Below are positions 25,762 through 33,528 of a stretch of 44,913 nucleotides of DNA, in pieces. The DNA comes from an uncultured Bacteroides sp. (lineage in GTDB: Bacteria; Bacteroidota; Bacteroidia; Bacteroidales; Bacteroidaceae): the NCBI GenBank assembly GCA_900755095.1, contig CAAEFE010000021.1, positions 1 to 44,913 of the forward strand. Direction: 5' to 3'. Made by a program: the position numbers and the translations under genes. The notes beneath the pieces were generated by a model. That model was not told the DNA's origin and did no database searches. It worked only from the letters and a program-made list of their open reading frames with translations. Positions within the stretch are counted from its first letter, which is position 1, and the number at the start of each line of letters is the position of its first letter.

Positions 25762-26650
25762 GGGCTGCGTAAACTATGTGTTAGGCAAGGAACAGGCGGC
25801 TTTGCTCCATGCGGACGGGGTACTGACAGAAAGTCGGGGAGATATAATCCGCAGCTTCTATATGCAGACCGGGATGAATCCCGACTTGAAAAAGCCAGTC
25901 GGACATATTGCGTTAAGCTATTCGGCAGTGGATGCACCCAAATTGACAGACGAGAAGATGATACAGCTTGCGCAGGAGTATATGCGTGAAATGAAAATCA
26001 CCGATACGCAGTATATCATCGTGCGCCATCAAGACCGGGAACACCCACATGTGCATATCGTATTCAACCGTATTGACAACAACGGCAAGACTATTTCGGA
26101 CAGGAACGATATGTACCGTAACGAACAAGTATGCAAGAAGCTGAAAGCCAAACACGGGCTTTATTTCGCTGGTGGAAAAGAACAGGTAAAGCAGCACCGC
26201 TTGAAAGAGCCGGACAAATCGAAATACGAGATTTACAACGCTGTAAAGAATGAAATCGGAAAGTCCAAGAACTGGCAGCAGTTACAGGAACGGTTAGCGG
26301 AAAAGGGTATTACTATCCTGTTCAAGTATAAGGGGCAGACGGGCGAGATACAGGGCGTTTCCTTTTCCAAAGGCGAATACACGTTCAAGGGTTCGGAAAT
26401 AGACCGTAATTTCAGTTTCTCCAAACTGGATAAATGTTTTGGGGATGTAGGGCAGGCGATAGTCGGAAGCAATAAGCAGACGGTTACTGCACCTATTCAG
26501 AAATCAGTATCAGCATCCGACAAAGCGGATAATTCTTTTATTGCAGGTTTAGACGGTCTGTTTTCCGGTTTGTCAGCCCCGGCTGATGAAATACCCGATG
26601 ATTCCTTTTTGAGAAAGAAGAAGAAAAAGAAAAAACAACTTAAACTGTAA
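25727..26650 (+). CDS. MobP-like relaxase/mobilization nuclease
   Basis: This 307-residue relaxase has the VirD2/MobA N-terminal domain. The catalytic Tyr is likely Y17 in FKGCVNYVLGKEQA, motif II is HIALSYSAVDAP, and motif III with the metal-binding histidines is HQDREHPHVHIVFNRID (101-117; H106, H108, H110). It would nick oriT covalently and pilot the single strand through a co-resident conjugation system; no mating-pair genes are present, so the element is mobilizable, not self-transmissible. The C-terminal region (about 190-307) is helical and ends in a lysine run. It overlaps the MobC gene by 35 nt. ATG 25727 gives the usual MIGKIKKGSGF start. Confidence 0.93.
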   Translation: MIGKIKKGSGFKGCVNYVLGKEQAALLHADGVLTESRGDIIRSFYMQTGMNPDLKKPVGHIALSYSAVDAPKLTDEKMIQLAQEYMREMKITDTQYIIVRHQDREHPHVHIVFNRIDNNGKTISDRNDMYRNEQVCKKLKAKHGLYFAGGKEQVKQHRLKEPDKSKYEIYNAVKNEIGKSKNWQQLQERLAEKGITILFKYKGQTGEIQGVSFSKGEYTFKGSEIDRNFSFSKLDKCFGDVGQAIVGSNKQTVTAPIQKSVSASDKADNSFIAGLDGLFSGLSAPADEIPDDSFLRKKKKKKKQLKL

Positions 26651-26654
26651 ATAC

Positions 26655-27374
26655 ATGGAGGAAAATTTGATTTTAGAGGGGCTTCTCTCAATGGTTACAG
26701 AACTGAAAGAGAAGCAGGAAACACAGGTGACGCCAGCCAGTCGGGAGGAAACTCTCGAAAGACTGAACGCAATCGAACAGGCATTGTCGGAACTGCACAG
26801 CAACCCGGCTATTCTCGAAAAAGATTTGCAGGCTATTCGAAGCCAACTTGACGACATAAGAAACGGGATGCAAGGTCAGCAGAAACATATCGAGGACACC
26901 AAGAAAATAGCATTGGAAACTTATCGTTGTTTCAAGGTAATGATTGATGCTTTGGGTTCTTGCAAGACGGATAAAAAAGAAGCTACGCCCTTACCGCTCT
27001 ATCAACGGATTTACAACAAGGTAGCTTCTTGGATTTGTCCGGGATTGTTTCTTTTTTCGGCAGTGCTGGTTATCTGTTTCGTTTCCATATTCTTGAATGT
27101 TCGTTTGGCTGAACGTATGCAGCAGTTGCAGGACAACGATATGAAATACCGCTATTTACTGATGCAAAGACAGGCAGACGGGGAAACTTTTGATATGCTG
27201 GAAAACAAGTTCAAGTGGCAACGGGATAACGATTTTATCCGAAGTCTGACCGATTCAGTGATAGATTTTGAATACCACATCCAAAAGCAAGCGGAAGCAC
27301 TGGAACGTGCAAGGCTGTTGAACGAACAAGCCGAGCAACTAAAGAAAGAAGCCGATAAGTTGGGTAAGCCATAA
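26655..27374 (+). CDS. Coiled-coil membrane protein of the mob operon
   Basis: This 239-residue protein has long helices with coiled-coil pattern (about 1-80, LKEKQETQ...RLNAIEQALSELHS), a single membrane segment (about 118-140, ICPGLFLFSAVLVICFVSIFL) and a second helical, charged stretch (145-239). It lies 4 nt after the relaxase stop, so it is in the mob operon and may act on membrane contact of the relaxosome, as in some Bacteroides elements. I do not recognise a named family. A bidirectional hairpin follows at 27383. Confidence 0.75.
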   Translation: MEENLILEGLLSMVTELKEKQETQVTPASREETLERLNAIEQALSELHSNPAILEKDLQAIRSQLDDIRNGMQGQQKHIEDTKKIALETYRCFKVMIDALGSCKTDKKEATPLPLYQRIYNKVASWICPGLFLFSAVLVICFVSIFLNVRLAERMQQLQDNDMKYRYLLMQRQADGETFDMLENKFKWQRDNDFIRSLTDSVIDFEYHIQKQAEALERARLLNEQAEQLKKEADKLGKP

Positions 27375-27382
27375 ACAGAGAA

Positions 27383-27418
27383 AGCCGGAACGGATGAAGC
27401 ACATTCACCGTTTCGGCT
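27383..27418. terminator. Bidirectional terminator after the mob operon
   Basis: AGCCGGAACGG (27383-27393) and CCGTTTCGGCT (27408-27418) pair with one G-T, and TGAA/TTCA extends the stem. GTTTTAATT follows on the plus strand. The stop of the minus-strand HTH gene lies 9 nt further. Confidence 0.75.
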
Positions 27419-27426
27419 GTTTTAAT

Positions 27427-27759
27427 TCACTTCTTTTTCTTCGTGCAGTGTTCTTTTTCGAACTGGCGTAGCGTGGTAATACTGAACCTTTCTTTAATAA
27501 ACTCTCGGACATCGGAAGCCTTGTAATACACTTTTCCGCTGATTGTGAAGTATGGCAGCACACCGATAGCCCGGTAACGTTGAAGGGTTTTGATACTTAC
27601 TTTGAACAACAGACACAAATCTTGATTATCCAACAGGTTATCATCTTCGGGCAGCACCTTATCGGCGTTACGCAACACCCGTACATCTTTGCAGAGTTCT
27701 TCCAGTTTGGCATACAACTTCTGCATCCATTCGCCAAATTTATCATTCTCTATATACAT
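27427..27759 (-). CDS. Helix-turn-helix DNA-binding protein (HTH_17)
   Basis: This is a 110-residue protein: N-terminal helices (1-38), then LLDNQDLCLLFKVSIKTLQRYRAIGVLPYFTISGKVYYKASDVREFI (about 43-89), the winged HTH of excisionase/MerR-like regulators, and a basic tail (HCTKKKK). Such genes are usual beside Bacteroides mobilization and RteC-like genes and may control excision. It is divergent from nothing and converges on the mob operon through the shared terminator. It has the GCCCCCGTAAT leader motif 72 nt upstream, as the first HTH gene has. Confidence 0.85.
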   Translation of the reverse strand: MYIENDKFGEWMQKLYAKLEELCKDVRVLRNADKVLPEDDNLLDNQDLCLLFKVSIKTLQRYRAIGVLPYFTISGKVYYKASDVREFIKERFSITTLRQFEKEHCTKKKK

Positions 27760-27830
27760 AATTGCTTCATATTTCAGATTATACCTCTTGTGAATTGATG
27801 AAGCAAAATTCAGAAAAAGAATGCAAGAAA

Positions 27831-27841
27831 ATTACGGGGGC
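27831..27841 (-). promoter_or_regulatory. GCCCCCGTAAT leader element, second copy
   Basis: The minus strand reads GCCCCCGTAAT, 72 nt upstream of the HTH gene start at 27759. The copy at 22665 lies 61 nt upstream of the other HTH gene in the same gene-relative direction. Confidence 0.45.
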
Positions 27842-27880
27842 GCACATGGAATCCATTATAAATAAATCATAAAGCACTGA

Positions 27881-28493
27881 TTATCTATATCCTTTTTTGT
27901 CATGTTCCTTTCGGATAAGGTCTGCCAGTCCATTAAGAAATTCTGTGAGTTTGCCCGGCTTTCGTTTTATCACGTCCTCATGCTTTTGGTGACAGTCGCT
28001 TATCTTGATGTTAAACAACCATTCAAAACCTTTGGATAAATCTACCAAATAGGCAGGTTTGCCGTTCTGATAAACAATGTCTTTGGAGAGGAACAGACCG
28101 CTTACCATTTCCATGATGTTGATAAGGGCTGTTTTGTCAGCGAGATAGAGAGGGGAAAGGCTTTGTTTTTCAATCCGCTGTTTGAGTTGTTCCGGATATT
28201 TGATGCACCATTCAATAAGGCGTATTTCTGTGTTTAAAAGTCCTATCGCTTCATCAATTAGATGCAAATAAGGCATTTTTTTCTTGCTCAAACCGTACAC
28301 GGTATGACTTAAGACGATATAAACCAAAAGAAAAATAGCGGAGTAATACACTATAATCTTGCTCGTTAATACTGAAATTGGCTACATGGATAGCTAATTC
28401 TTCAACAGCTTTTGTTAGTTCAGATGCAGAAACTTTGCGCTGTGAGTATTCCGATAGTAATCGAAAAAAACTCTGTTGTAATAATGCTTTCAT
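27881..28493 (-). pseudogene. RteC-like regulator split by a frameshift at an A7 run
   Basis: Two overlapping frames look like halves of one gene. The first (28493-28254) starts MKALLQQSFFRLLSEYS and runs in frame to YRVRFEQEKNALFASN. The second ends with LADKTALINIMEMVSGLFLSKDIVYQNGKPAYL and KGFEWLFNIKI, the C-terminal block of RteC-type regulators of Bacteroides conjugative elements. The switch lies at an A7 run on the minus strand (28275-28285). Removing one A gives a protein of about 203 residues reading FEQEKMPYLHLIDEAIGL. RteC proteins control excision of conjugative transposons and need both halves. It may be inactive, a sequence error or a slippage gene. A GTG start at 28351 would give the C-terminal half alone. 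Confidence 0.65.
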
Positions 28494-28533
28494 CTATTAA
28501 TATTTTTAATTTCATAATTAGTTAGTTCGTCTT

Positions 28534-29154
28534 TTATAGAATTTTACTTATATCATTGGGTGTCTTAAAATAATAGTCTGCACGTATAGGATTAGATACA
28601 TTATTGCTCCATAAAACCAATCCGGAATCAACACCGGCATTGTTAGCACATTGAATATCATAAATGCTATCACCAATATAGAGAGCGTTTTCGGGGCTTA
28701 CATGGGCTTTAGCCAAATATGCTACTAAGGGTGCTGCTTGGGGCTTATGTTCATCAGTATCATCGGCACATACAATTGTGGAAAAATAGTCCGCTAACCC
28801 TAATGGCTCAAAATCAGAATAATATTCTTGATATGTTTTGGAGGTTACAATGCCTAAAATATAGCCTCTTGATAAAAGGGATTGCAAGCATTCTTTGATA
28901 CCTTGAAAAGGTTGAATAGTGTGCTGGAGCAATTTCATATTCCTATCCCATCGTTTCAATGCATCTTCTATGTCGGGTATTTTGAGTAATTCCAACGCAT
29001 TTCTTCCGGTAATGCCTAAAGCAAATTTCAGACTTTCATATTGAGGTGCGCTTCCTGTTATTTCTGTAATTGTTTTTATTAAAGAGTTGATGACTGCATA
29101 TTCCGTATCTATCAATGTACCGTCTATGTCGAATACGATATGTTTATATTTCAT
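28534..29154 (-). CDS. HAD-superfamily phosphatase (phosphoglycolate phosphatase-like)
   Basis: This 206-residue HAD phosphatase shows all four motifs: motif I FDIDGTLID (nucleophile D9, D11), motif II VTSK, motif III Lys in DEHKPQAAPL and motif IV YIGDSIYDIQCA. The cap domain is the C1 helical type (about 15-80). The substrate is unknown; pyrophosphatase PpaX or phosphoglycolate phosphatase types are possible. It lies 11 nt after the Nudix gene, so the two form an operon, carried as cargo of the mobile element. Confidence 0.88.
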   Translation of the reverse strand: MKYKHIVFDIDGTLIDTEYAVINSLIKTITEITGSAPQYESLKFALGITGRNALELLKIPDIEDALKRWDRNMKLLQHTIQPFQGIKECLQSLLSRGYILGIVTSKTYQEYYSDFEPLGLADYFSTIVCADDTDEHKPQAAPLVAYLAKAHVSPENALYIGDSIYDIQCANNAGVDSGLVLWSNNVSNPIRADYYFKTPNDISKIL

Positions 29155-29165
29155 GTGTTGATTTA

Positions 29166-29792
29166 TTAGTCAAATAATACTTGCCAGTTTCTATCGTAGT
29201 AAGCTGAAAAGCACATTTTAATTTGTTCTTCGTTATTTTTCTCTTTTGCAAGAATAGGTAATTCTTCCAATCCGAAATAGACACTCTCATCCGTTTCAAT
29301 ATTGGGTCGGAAATATCCGCTTTCAATCTCACAAAGAACAAAAACTTTACAAACATTGTAGGCATAGGGGGGAATATTATGCAAATTTCTATCTTGTATA
29401 GCTATTATCCGGATAGCTTTTACATTTAATCCTGCTTCTTCTTTTACTTCTTTTTCTGTATTAGTCTTGATACTCTGATTTATATCGACCCAACCACCGG
29501 GCAAAGACCAAGTTCCATTTTTCTCTTTCACAAGCAGTATTTTATCATCTTTGAATATAGCAGCTCGTGTATCTAATTTAGGAGTTTGAAATCCTGTTTC
29601 ATTGCAAAACAGATTCTTTACTTTTTCTATGGGTATTTCACTTTGCAGACTAAGCATTTCTGCTGCAATTTCTCTAATGCGTTCAAAGCGTTCTATATCA
29701 AATACATCTTTGGAGTATGTCAATCCCCCTTGGGCAATGAATTGTAGTTCTTTTGCCCATTCAAGCCATTGTGGTTGTACTATTTTATTCAT
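29166..29792 (-). CDS. Nudix hydrolase with N-terminal helical domain
   Basis: This 208-residue protein has an N-terminal helical domain (1-60; the Nudix_N_2 type) followed by a Nudix domain. The Nudix box reads GGWVDINQSIKTNTEKEVKEEAGL. Two positions deviate from GX5EX7REUXEEXGU: the first Glu is replaced in NQS, and Arg is Lys in EKEV. The catalytic EEAG part is kept. It would hydrolyse a nucleoside diphosphate derivative; the substrate is unknown. The operon with the HAD phosphatase starts from the -7 box at 29825-29832. Confidence 0.85.
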   Translation of the reverse strand: MNKIVQPQWLEWAKELQFIAQGGLTYSKDVFDIERFERIREIAAEMLSLQSEIPIEKVKNLFCNETGFQTPKLDTRAAIFKDDKILLVKEKNGTWSLPGGWVDINQSIKTNTEKEVKEEAGLNVKAIRIIAIQDRNLHNIPPYAYNVCKVFVLCEIESGYFRPNIETDESVYFGLEELPILAKEKNNEEQIKMCFSAYYDRNWQVLFD

Positions 29793-29824
29793 ATAGTGAA
29801 TGTTAGTATCGTTATATTGATTTA

Positions 29825-29832
29825 CAAAGGTA
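29825..29832 (-). promoter_or_regulatory. -7 box (TACCTTTG) for the Nudix-HAD operon
   Basis: TACCTTTG on the minus strand, 32 nt before the Nudix ATG at 29792, matches TAnnTTTG. Confidence 0.6.
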
Positions 29833-29872
29833 TGGAAAATGAAATTCTTTATTTTTGTCCTATGTTAAAAAA

Positions 29873-30436
29873 TCATCGGCTTGACCGGATTCTGCTAAGA
29901 GAAGGTTGTGTTATTCCTAAAAAAGAGGCAATATGTCCTAAAGTCACTCGGTGGAAAATGCTGGGATATTCTTTTATCAACTTTTCATAACGTTCTTGGG
30001 CAGACAAGTTCAGCCGGGAAATATGAATGTCCTGTAAAAGTAGAAAATTTTCTTGCTGTAACACTCTCATCCAATTGGCAATGTCAATACGGGATTTATA
30101 TAAATCATTCAACTTGTCTATAGAAATGGAGTAGGTTAAAGTTTCTTCTAAGGTTTCTACATATTCAAATCCTGCTTTGTGCCGATATAAATCCCATGAA
30201 CCACAAGTCGCATCGCCTTCCATAGAAAACCATGTTGTTATTTCTTTTCCATTATGCAGGATATATGAACGTGTTATTCCTTTTTCTATGAAATAGACTT
30301 GATTGTCAAAACGACCAGCTTGTATGATGATAGTTTTAGCTGGAAAAGTCTGTTGTTTGAAACAGTACTTTAGCAGATGCAATGAATCATCCGAAACAGG
30401 ATAGAGTTCTTGTATCTTTCTTATTATATTATCCAT
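29873..30436 (-). CDS. Crp/Fnr-family transcriptional regulator
   Basis: This 187-residue regulator has a cNMP-like sensor beta barrel (about 20-120: FPAKTIIIQAGRFDNQVYFIEKGITRSYIL) and a C-terminal winged helix with VTLGHIASFLGITQPSLSRIR as the recognition helix. The cysteine ligands of Fnr are absent, so an iron-sulfur sensor is unlikely. The ATG at 30436 is chosen; the in-frame TTG six nt upstream is less likely. It lies upstream of the Nudix-HAD operon on the same strand, so it may be its regulator. A -7 box TATTTTTG is at 30460-30467. Confidence 0.88.
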   Translation of the reverse strand: MDNIIRKIQELYPVSDDSLHLLKYCFKQQTFPAKTIIIQAGRFDNQVYFIEKGITRSYILHNGKEITTWFSMEGDATCGSWDLYRHKAGFEYVETLEETLTYSISIDKLNDLYKSRIDIANWMRVLQQENFLLLQDIHISRLNLSAQERYEKLIKEYPSIFHRVTLGHIASFLGITQPSLSRIRSSR

Positions 30437-30459
30437 TATCAATGTTTTTGCTCTTTCTA

Positions 30460-30467
30460 CAAAAATA
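30460..30467 (-). promoter_or_regulatory. -7 box (TATTTTTG) for the Crp/Fnr gene
   Basis: TATTTTTG on the minus strand, 23 nt upstream of ATG 30436. Confidence 0.5.
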
Positions 30468-30666
30468 ATAAAACAGAAAGGGATAATATTGTTGCATTCA
30501 TAGTTTAAAAAGGAATTTGACTATTTTTAGCAAGGTGGGATGAAAAGAGAACCACGATGTGGATATGTGATATAGGCAAAAGAAATAGGTGGTGCTAAAC
30601 TACGTTTAGTTTATCCCTTTGTCTATATAGCCAAAACGAACTAAACCAATTTCTATTGACAGCTAG

Positions 30667-30719
30667 AAACGATACTGGCGAAAAAAGAAATAGTATTACC
30701 TTTTTCGCCAGTATCGTTT
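30667..30719. terminator. Perfect 19-bp hairpin terminator
   Basis: AAACGATACTGGCGAAAAA (30667-30685) pairs exactly with TTTTTCGCCAGTATCGTTT (30701-30719) across a 15-nt loop. It lies 31 nt after the YhcG stop (minus strand). The arms contain A and T tracts, so it can work as a terminator on both strands. Confidence 0.85.
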
Positions 30720-30749
30720 TTAGCAATCTTTTTCAGTCTTGATTTATCC

Positions 30750-31889
30750 TTAATAGTTTGAGGAAGAAATGAACTCTTTTATTTCTTCCTCGGTTGGAAG
30801 TTCTATCATGTACTTCTGTACAAAGATATTCGGGTCTAATCCGGCAGTGGCATATTTAACTAATGTATCTCCCTTTTCGGTGCAGAGCAAAATGCCGATA
30901 GGCGGATTATCATCCGACTGCATCACTTCTGCTTTAAAGTAGTTGAGGTACATATTTAACTGTGAAGCATATTCATGGCGGAACTTGTCTATCTTTAATT
31001 CCACAATAACATGGCATTTCAAAATACGGTGATAGAACACAAGGTCAGTAAAGAAATAATCTTCATCAATCAAGATACGTTTTTGCCGGGCTTCAAAGCA
31101 GAAGCCATGTCCCATTTCTAACAGGAAGCGTTGCAGATTGTCAAGAATGGATTGCTCCAAATCGTTTTCTGTCACTAATGCACGTTCATTCAACCCTAAG
31201 AATTCCAAAGTAACAGGGGTATTAATTACATCTTTGGGCTGTAATAAGGTTGCTTGTTGTTGGACTAAAGCGGAGAGTGCTTCTTTGTTTTTGGATAGTC
31301 CGCTACGTTCGTAATATAAAGACGCTATTTGTCGCTCCAACTCCTTTACAGACCAGCAACCACGCATAGTTTCCATTTCATAGAAAGCACGTTTTACCGG
31401 GTTTTCAATTCCCGATATGGTATTTAAATGGGTGGAAGATAATCTGTTGAATAATCTATCAGCCGGAATCATCCATGTTTCGGTTTGTGGGTGTTCTGTT
31501 GATAGTTTCCAAACGCCATTTTCAGATTCGGCGGTCACCAACCGCCGAATTGGTTCGGTGAATTCGGCGGTCAACGACTGCCGAATTTGTATTTGTGATG
31601 CAATATATTGTGTGACAGACTCTTTTAGCTGTGGATAAACAAGATATAACCGCCTAAATTCACGGAATCTACGTTCATTCAGACCTTTTGTTTTCAGCCG
31701 TTGTTCCAGCTTCTTCAACAATTGTTCACCGTATGCGGCACGGTCTTCTCCGTTCTGCTCAAACTCTACGATATAGCAACCCATAAGCCAGTTACGGGAA
31801 GTAAGGGCAAGGTTTACAGCGTGTGCAGCTTGTACCTGCAACGTGTTCTGTATCGTATTGATATGTTTTACTAATGCTTCAAAGTTCAT
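30750..31889 (-). CDS. YhcG-type PD-(D/E)XK nuclease (DUF1016)
   Basis: This 379-residue protein has the DUF1016 N-terminal helical domain (1-165: HINTIQNTLQVQAAHAVNLALTSRNWLMGCYIVEFEQNGEDRAAYG). The PD-(D/E)XK nuclease domain follows, with D in YFFTDLVFYH and ExK in HVIVELKIDKFRHEY. Such proteins are frequent cargo of Bacteroides and enterobacterial mobile elements and phage-defence islands. The nuclease activity is inferred from the motif. It lies 25 nt after the integrase 2 stop on the same strand. The -7 box at 31895-31902 is so close to its start that a leaderless message, or readthrough from the integrase, is likely. Confidence 0.88.
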   Translation of the reverse strand: MNFEALVKHINTIQNTLQVQAAHAVNLALTSRNWLMGCYIVEFEQNGEDRAAYGEQLLKKLEQRLKTKGLNERRFREFRRLYLVYPQLKESVTQYIASQIQIRQSLTAEFTEPIRRLVTAESENGVWKLSTEHPQTETWMIPADRLFNRLSSTHLNTISGIENPVKRAFYEMETMRGCWSVKELERQIASLYYERSGLSKNKEALSALVQQQATLLQPKDVINTPVTLEFLGLNERALVTENDLEQSILDNLQRFLLEMGHGFCFEARQKRILIDEDYFFTDLVFYHRILKCHVIVELKIDKFRHEYASQLNMYLNYFKAEVMQSDDNPPIGILLCTEKGDTLVKYATAGLDPNIFVQKYMIELPTEEEIKEFISSSNY

Positions 31890-31894
31890 AGTTA

Positions 31895-31902
31895 CAAAGA
31901 TA
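31895..31902 (-). promoter_or_regulatory. -7 box (TATCTTTG) directly before YhcG
   Basis: TATCTTTG on the minus strand lies only 5 nt before the ATG at 31889. With the usual offset, transcription would begin at or very near the start codon. Confidence 0.4.
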
Positions 31903-31914
31903 AGTCTTTTATGG

Positions 31915-33138
31915 TTAAAACTTTAGTTCGGGCAAGCTGTTTATTGCTTCCTCTTTTAATTTATCCACCGCACGGGTGTACTTCTCCGTATGCTTTAATC
32001 CGCTATGTCCTAAAAGGCTGGCTACGGTTTTGATATTTGCCCCATTATTCAGAATGTTCACGGCAAACGAATGTCGGGCACAATGCCAGCTTATATGTTT
32101 GTCTATCCCAGCTCTCTTTACCCAACGCTTTACTGATTTACAGCAGCTTTCGTATGTAGGTAAATCGAATATCAAACAGTTCTTGTCTGCCGGAGCTTCG
32201 CCAATAATGGATAATAGACCATCATTCAAGGGAATAACTACACCGCTACTGGCAGAATGCCCCTTGGTCTTGCTTTGCTCGAACTTCAATAATCGGTTAG
32301 CATAGTCCACATTTTTATAAGTAAGGTCTTTTACATCGCAGAAACGCAGCCCACAATACAGACAGAAGACAAAAGCCCGTCTGACATTCGGATTTTCATT
32401 ATCGTAATGGCAAGCTACCAATTTTTGTATTTCTTCGGGAGAAAGCACATCTTTCCGAAGCATTTGACTATCTACTTTGCAGGTAACACTTTTGCACGGG
32501 TCTTTCAACATTACATCGTGTTCAATCGCATATCGAATAACTTTCTTGAAACGCTGGTAAATGCTTTTAGCACCCTCACCCACACTTCGGGATTGCAGGT
32601 AGGTTACAAACTGCTCCATCATTTCTTTGGTGATAAGTTCCGGTTTGATACTAAACTCATTCATGGGGTACTGCTCTTTTAAGAAATCCTTAAAACGGCT
32701 AAGCGCAATTTGTACCATGCGAATATCTTTCTTGGTATAACTGTTGATATAAGCTTGGAAATAGTCTAAGAAATTGACCGTTCTATCTTTTTTCAACCGA
32801 TACCCCAACATACTTTCCTTAAATTCCTGTTCACGCTCTGCACGTATCTTTGTGGCAAGCTCCAACGTTTCTTTGTTCTGCTGACGTTCCGCAGGGGTAC
32901 GGGGCTTATCTATCAGATACAGACTAAGGTTTTCTTTTCGCCTGTTGTGCTTTACTGCAAACTTGGGCTTGCCTTGCATCTTTCCACTATCATAGTACAC
33001 TTGATTGCCGTTTTCATCTAATACGGGCTTTTCCTCTCTACCTAAATAATACTCTAAGTAAAGGCTAATTCTCCCGTCCGAGAGCTTATTTTGCTCCAAT
33101 TTCGGATTTTCTTTCGTTTTATTTTCTATCTTTGCCAT
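31915..33138 (-). CDS. Tyrosine recombinase/integrase 2
   Basis: This 407-residue integrase has N-terminal arm-binding-like and SAM-like domains (about 20-215) and the catalytic residues R265 (CGLRFCD), H352xxR355 (HCARHSFA), H378 (LLGHSG) and Y387 (HTEKYTRA). The N-terminus has the beta-rich start ISLYLEYYLG followed by the HNRRKENLSLYLI block typical of Bacteroides integrases. It sits at the right end of the element, reads inward, and has its own -7 box at 33221-33228. It is clearly different in sequence from integrase 1. The gene is complete. Confidence 0.95.
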   Translation of the reverse strand: MAKIENKTKENPKLEQNKLSDGRISLYLEYYLGREEKPVLDENGNQVYYDSGKMQGKPKFAVKHNRRKENLSLYLIDKPRTPAERQQNKETLELATKIRAEREQEFKESMLGYRLKKDRTVNFLDYFQAYINSYTKKDIRMVQIALSRFKDFLKEQYPMNEFSIKPELITKEMMEQFVTYLQSRSVGEGAKSIYQRFKKVIRYAIEHDVMLKDPCKSVTCKVDSQMLRKDVLSPEEIQKLVACHYDNENPNVRRAFVFCLYCGLRFCDVKDLTYKNVDYANRLLKFEQSKTKGHSASSGVVIPLNDGLLSIIGEAPADKNCLIFDLPTYESCCKSVKRWVKRAGIDKHISWHCARHSFAVNILNNGANIKTVASLLGHSGLKHTEKYTRAVDKLKEEAINSLPELKF

Positions 33139-33190
33139 ACTTTACTGGTTTCATCCCGATTCGGGTACATAATCGGGAATATCTGTTAAG

Positions 33191-33364
33191 TGATTGATTT
33201 TCTTTTGTTTTCTGATATTGCAAAGGTACAAAAGAAAATGAGAATTCAAAGTGTACTAATAGTGTACTAAGTAACAAAATAAGGGTATAAAATGGCAAAA
33301 ACAGAGAATAAAGGAAGATGCAAATCGTTTGATAATCAAATGATTGATTTCTTTTGTTTTCCTA
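33191..33364. repeat. Two TGATTGATT-T-rich repeats, candidate right att region
   Basis: TGATTGATTTTCTTTTGTTTTC starts near 33191; the shorter variant TGATTGATTTCTTTTGTTTTC starts at 33341. They differ by one T and are 150 nt apart. The second contains the 15-mer ATTTCTTTTGTTTTC (33347-33361) shared with 20243-20257. One of the two is likely the integrase 2 core site. Confidence 0.5.
33221..33228 (-). promoter_or_regulatory. -7 box (TACCTTTG) for integrase 2
   Basis: TACCTTTG on the minus strand, 82 nt upstream of the ATG at 33138, right beside the first T-rich repeat. Integration/excision here would alter the upstream sequence. Confidence 0.55.
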
Positions 33365-33401
33365 TGATTTCGGTGCTTTGTACCGGGTCTGGGTACTGAA
33401 G

Positions 33402-33436
33402 CGGAGAAAGTAGAAATACTCTCTCCGTTTTTCTTT
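33402..33436 (+). terminator. Hairpin with T-run at the right boundary
   Basis: CGGAGA (33402-33407) and TCTCCG (33422-33427) pair with an inner AGTA/TACT, followed by TTTTTCTTTT. No gene on the plus strand precedes it within the element, so it may be the end of a chromosomal transcript displaced by the insertion. Confidence 0.55.
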
Positions 33437-33528
33437 TCTACTCCTCGTAAATTGTTGGTCATACCGAAATTCGGATCAATATAAAATCAAAGCGGGATAA
33501 AAAATAAGGTAAAATGTAATATTAAGAA

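Larger units (their letters stand above)
30437..30749. other. Spacer between the Crp/Fnr gene and the YhcG gene, no gene
   Basis: This 313-nt gap holds the Crp/Fnr -7 box (30460-30467), a small palindrome CTAAAC-tac-GTTTAG near 30597 and the strong hairpin at 30667-30719. No ORF is visible. Confidence 0.55.
33139..33528. other. Right-end intergenic region of the element, no gene
   Basis: This 390-nt stretch holds the integrase 2 promoter, the repeated T-rich segment (33192-33214 and 33342-33364), the GTAACAAAATAAG motif (33271-33283), a GTGTACTAA direct repeat near 33251-33270 and the hairpin at 33402-33427. No coding frame is convincing. Confidence 0.6.

Noticed and set aside
33360..33436. 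A tRNA or tRNA fragment as the integration target
   Set aside because: No cloverleaf or T-loop motif can be formed; the only clear structure is a hairpin followed by a T-run.
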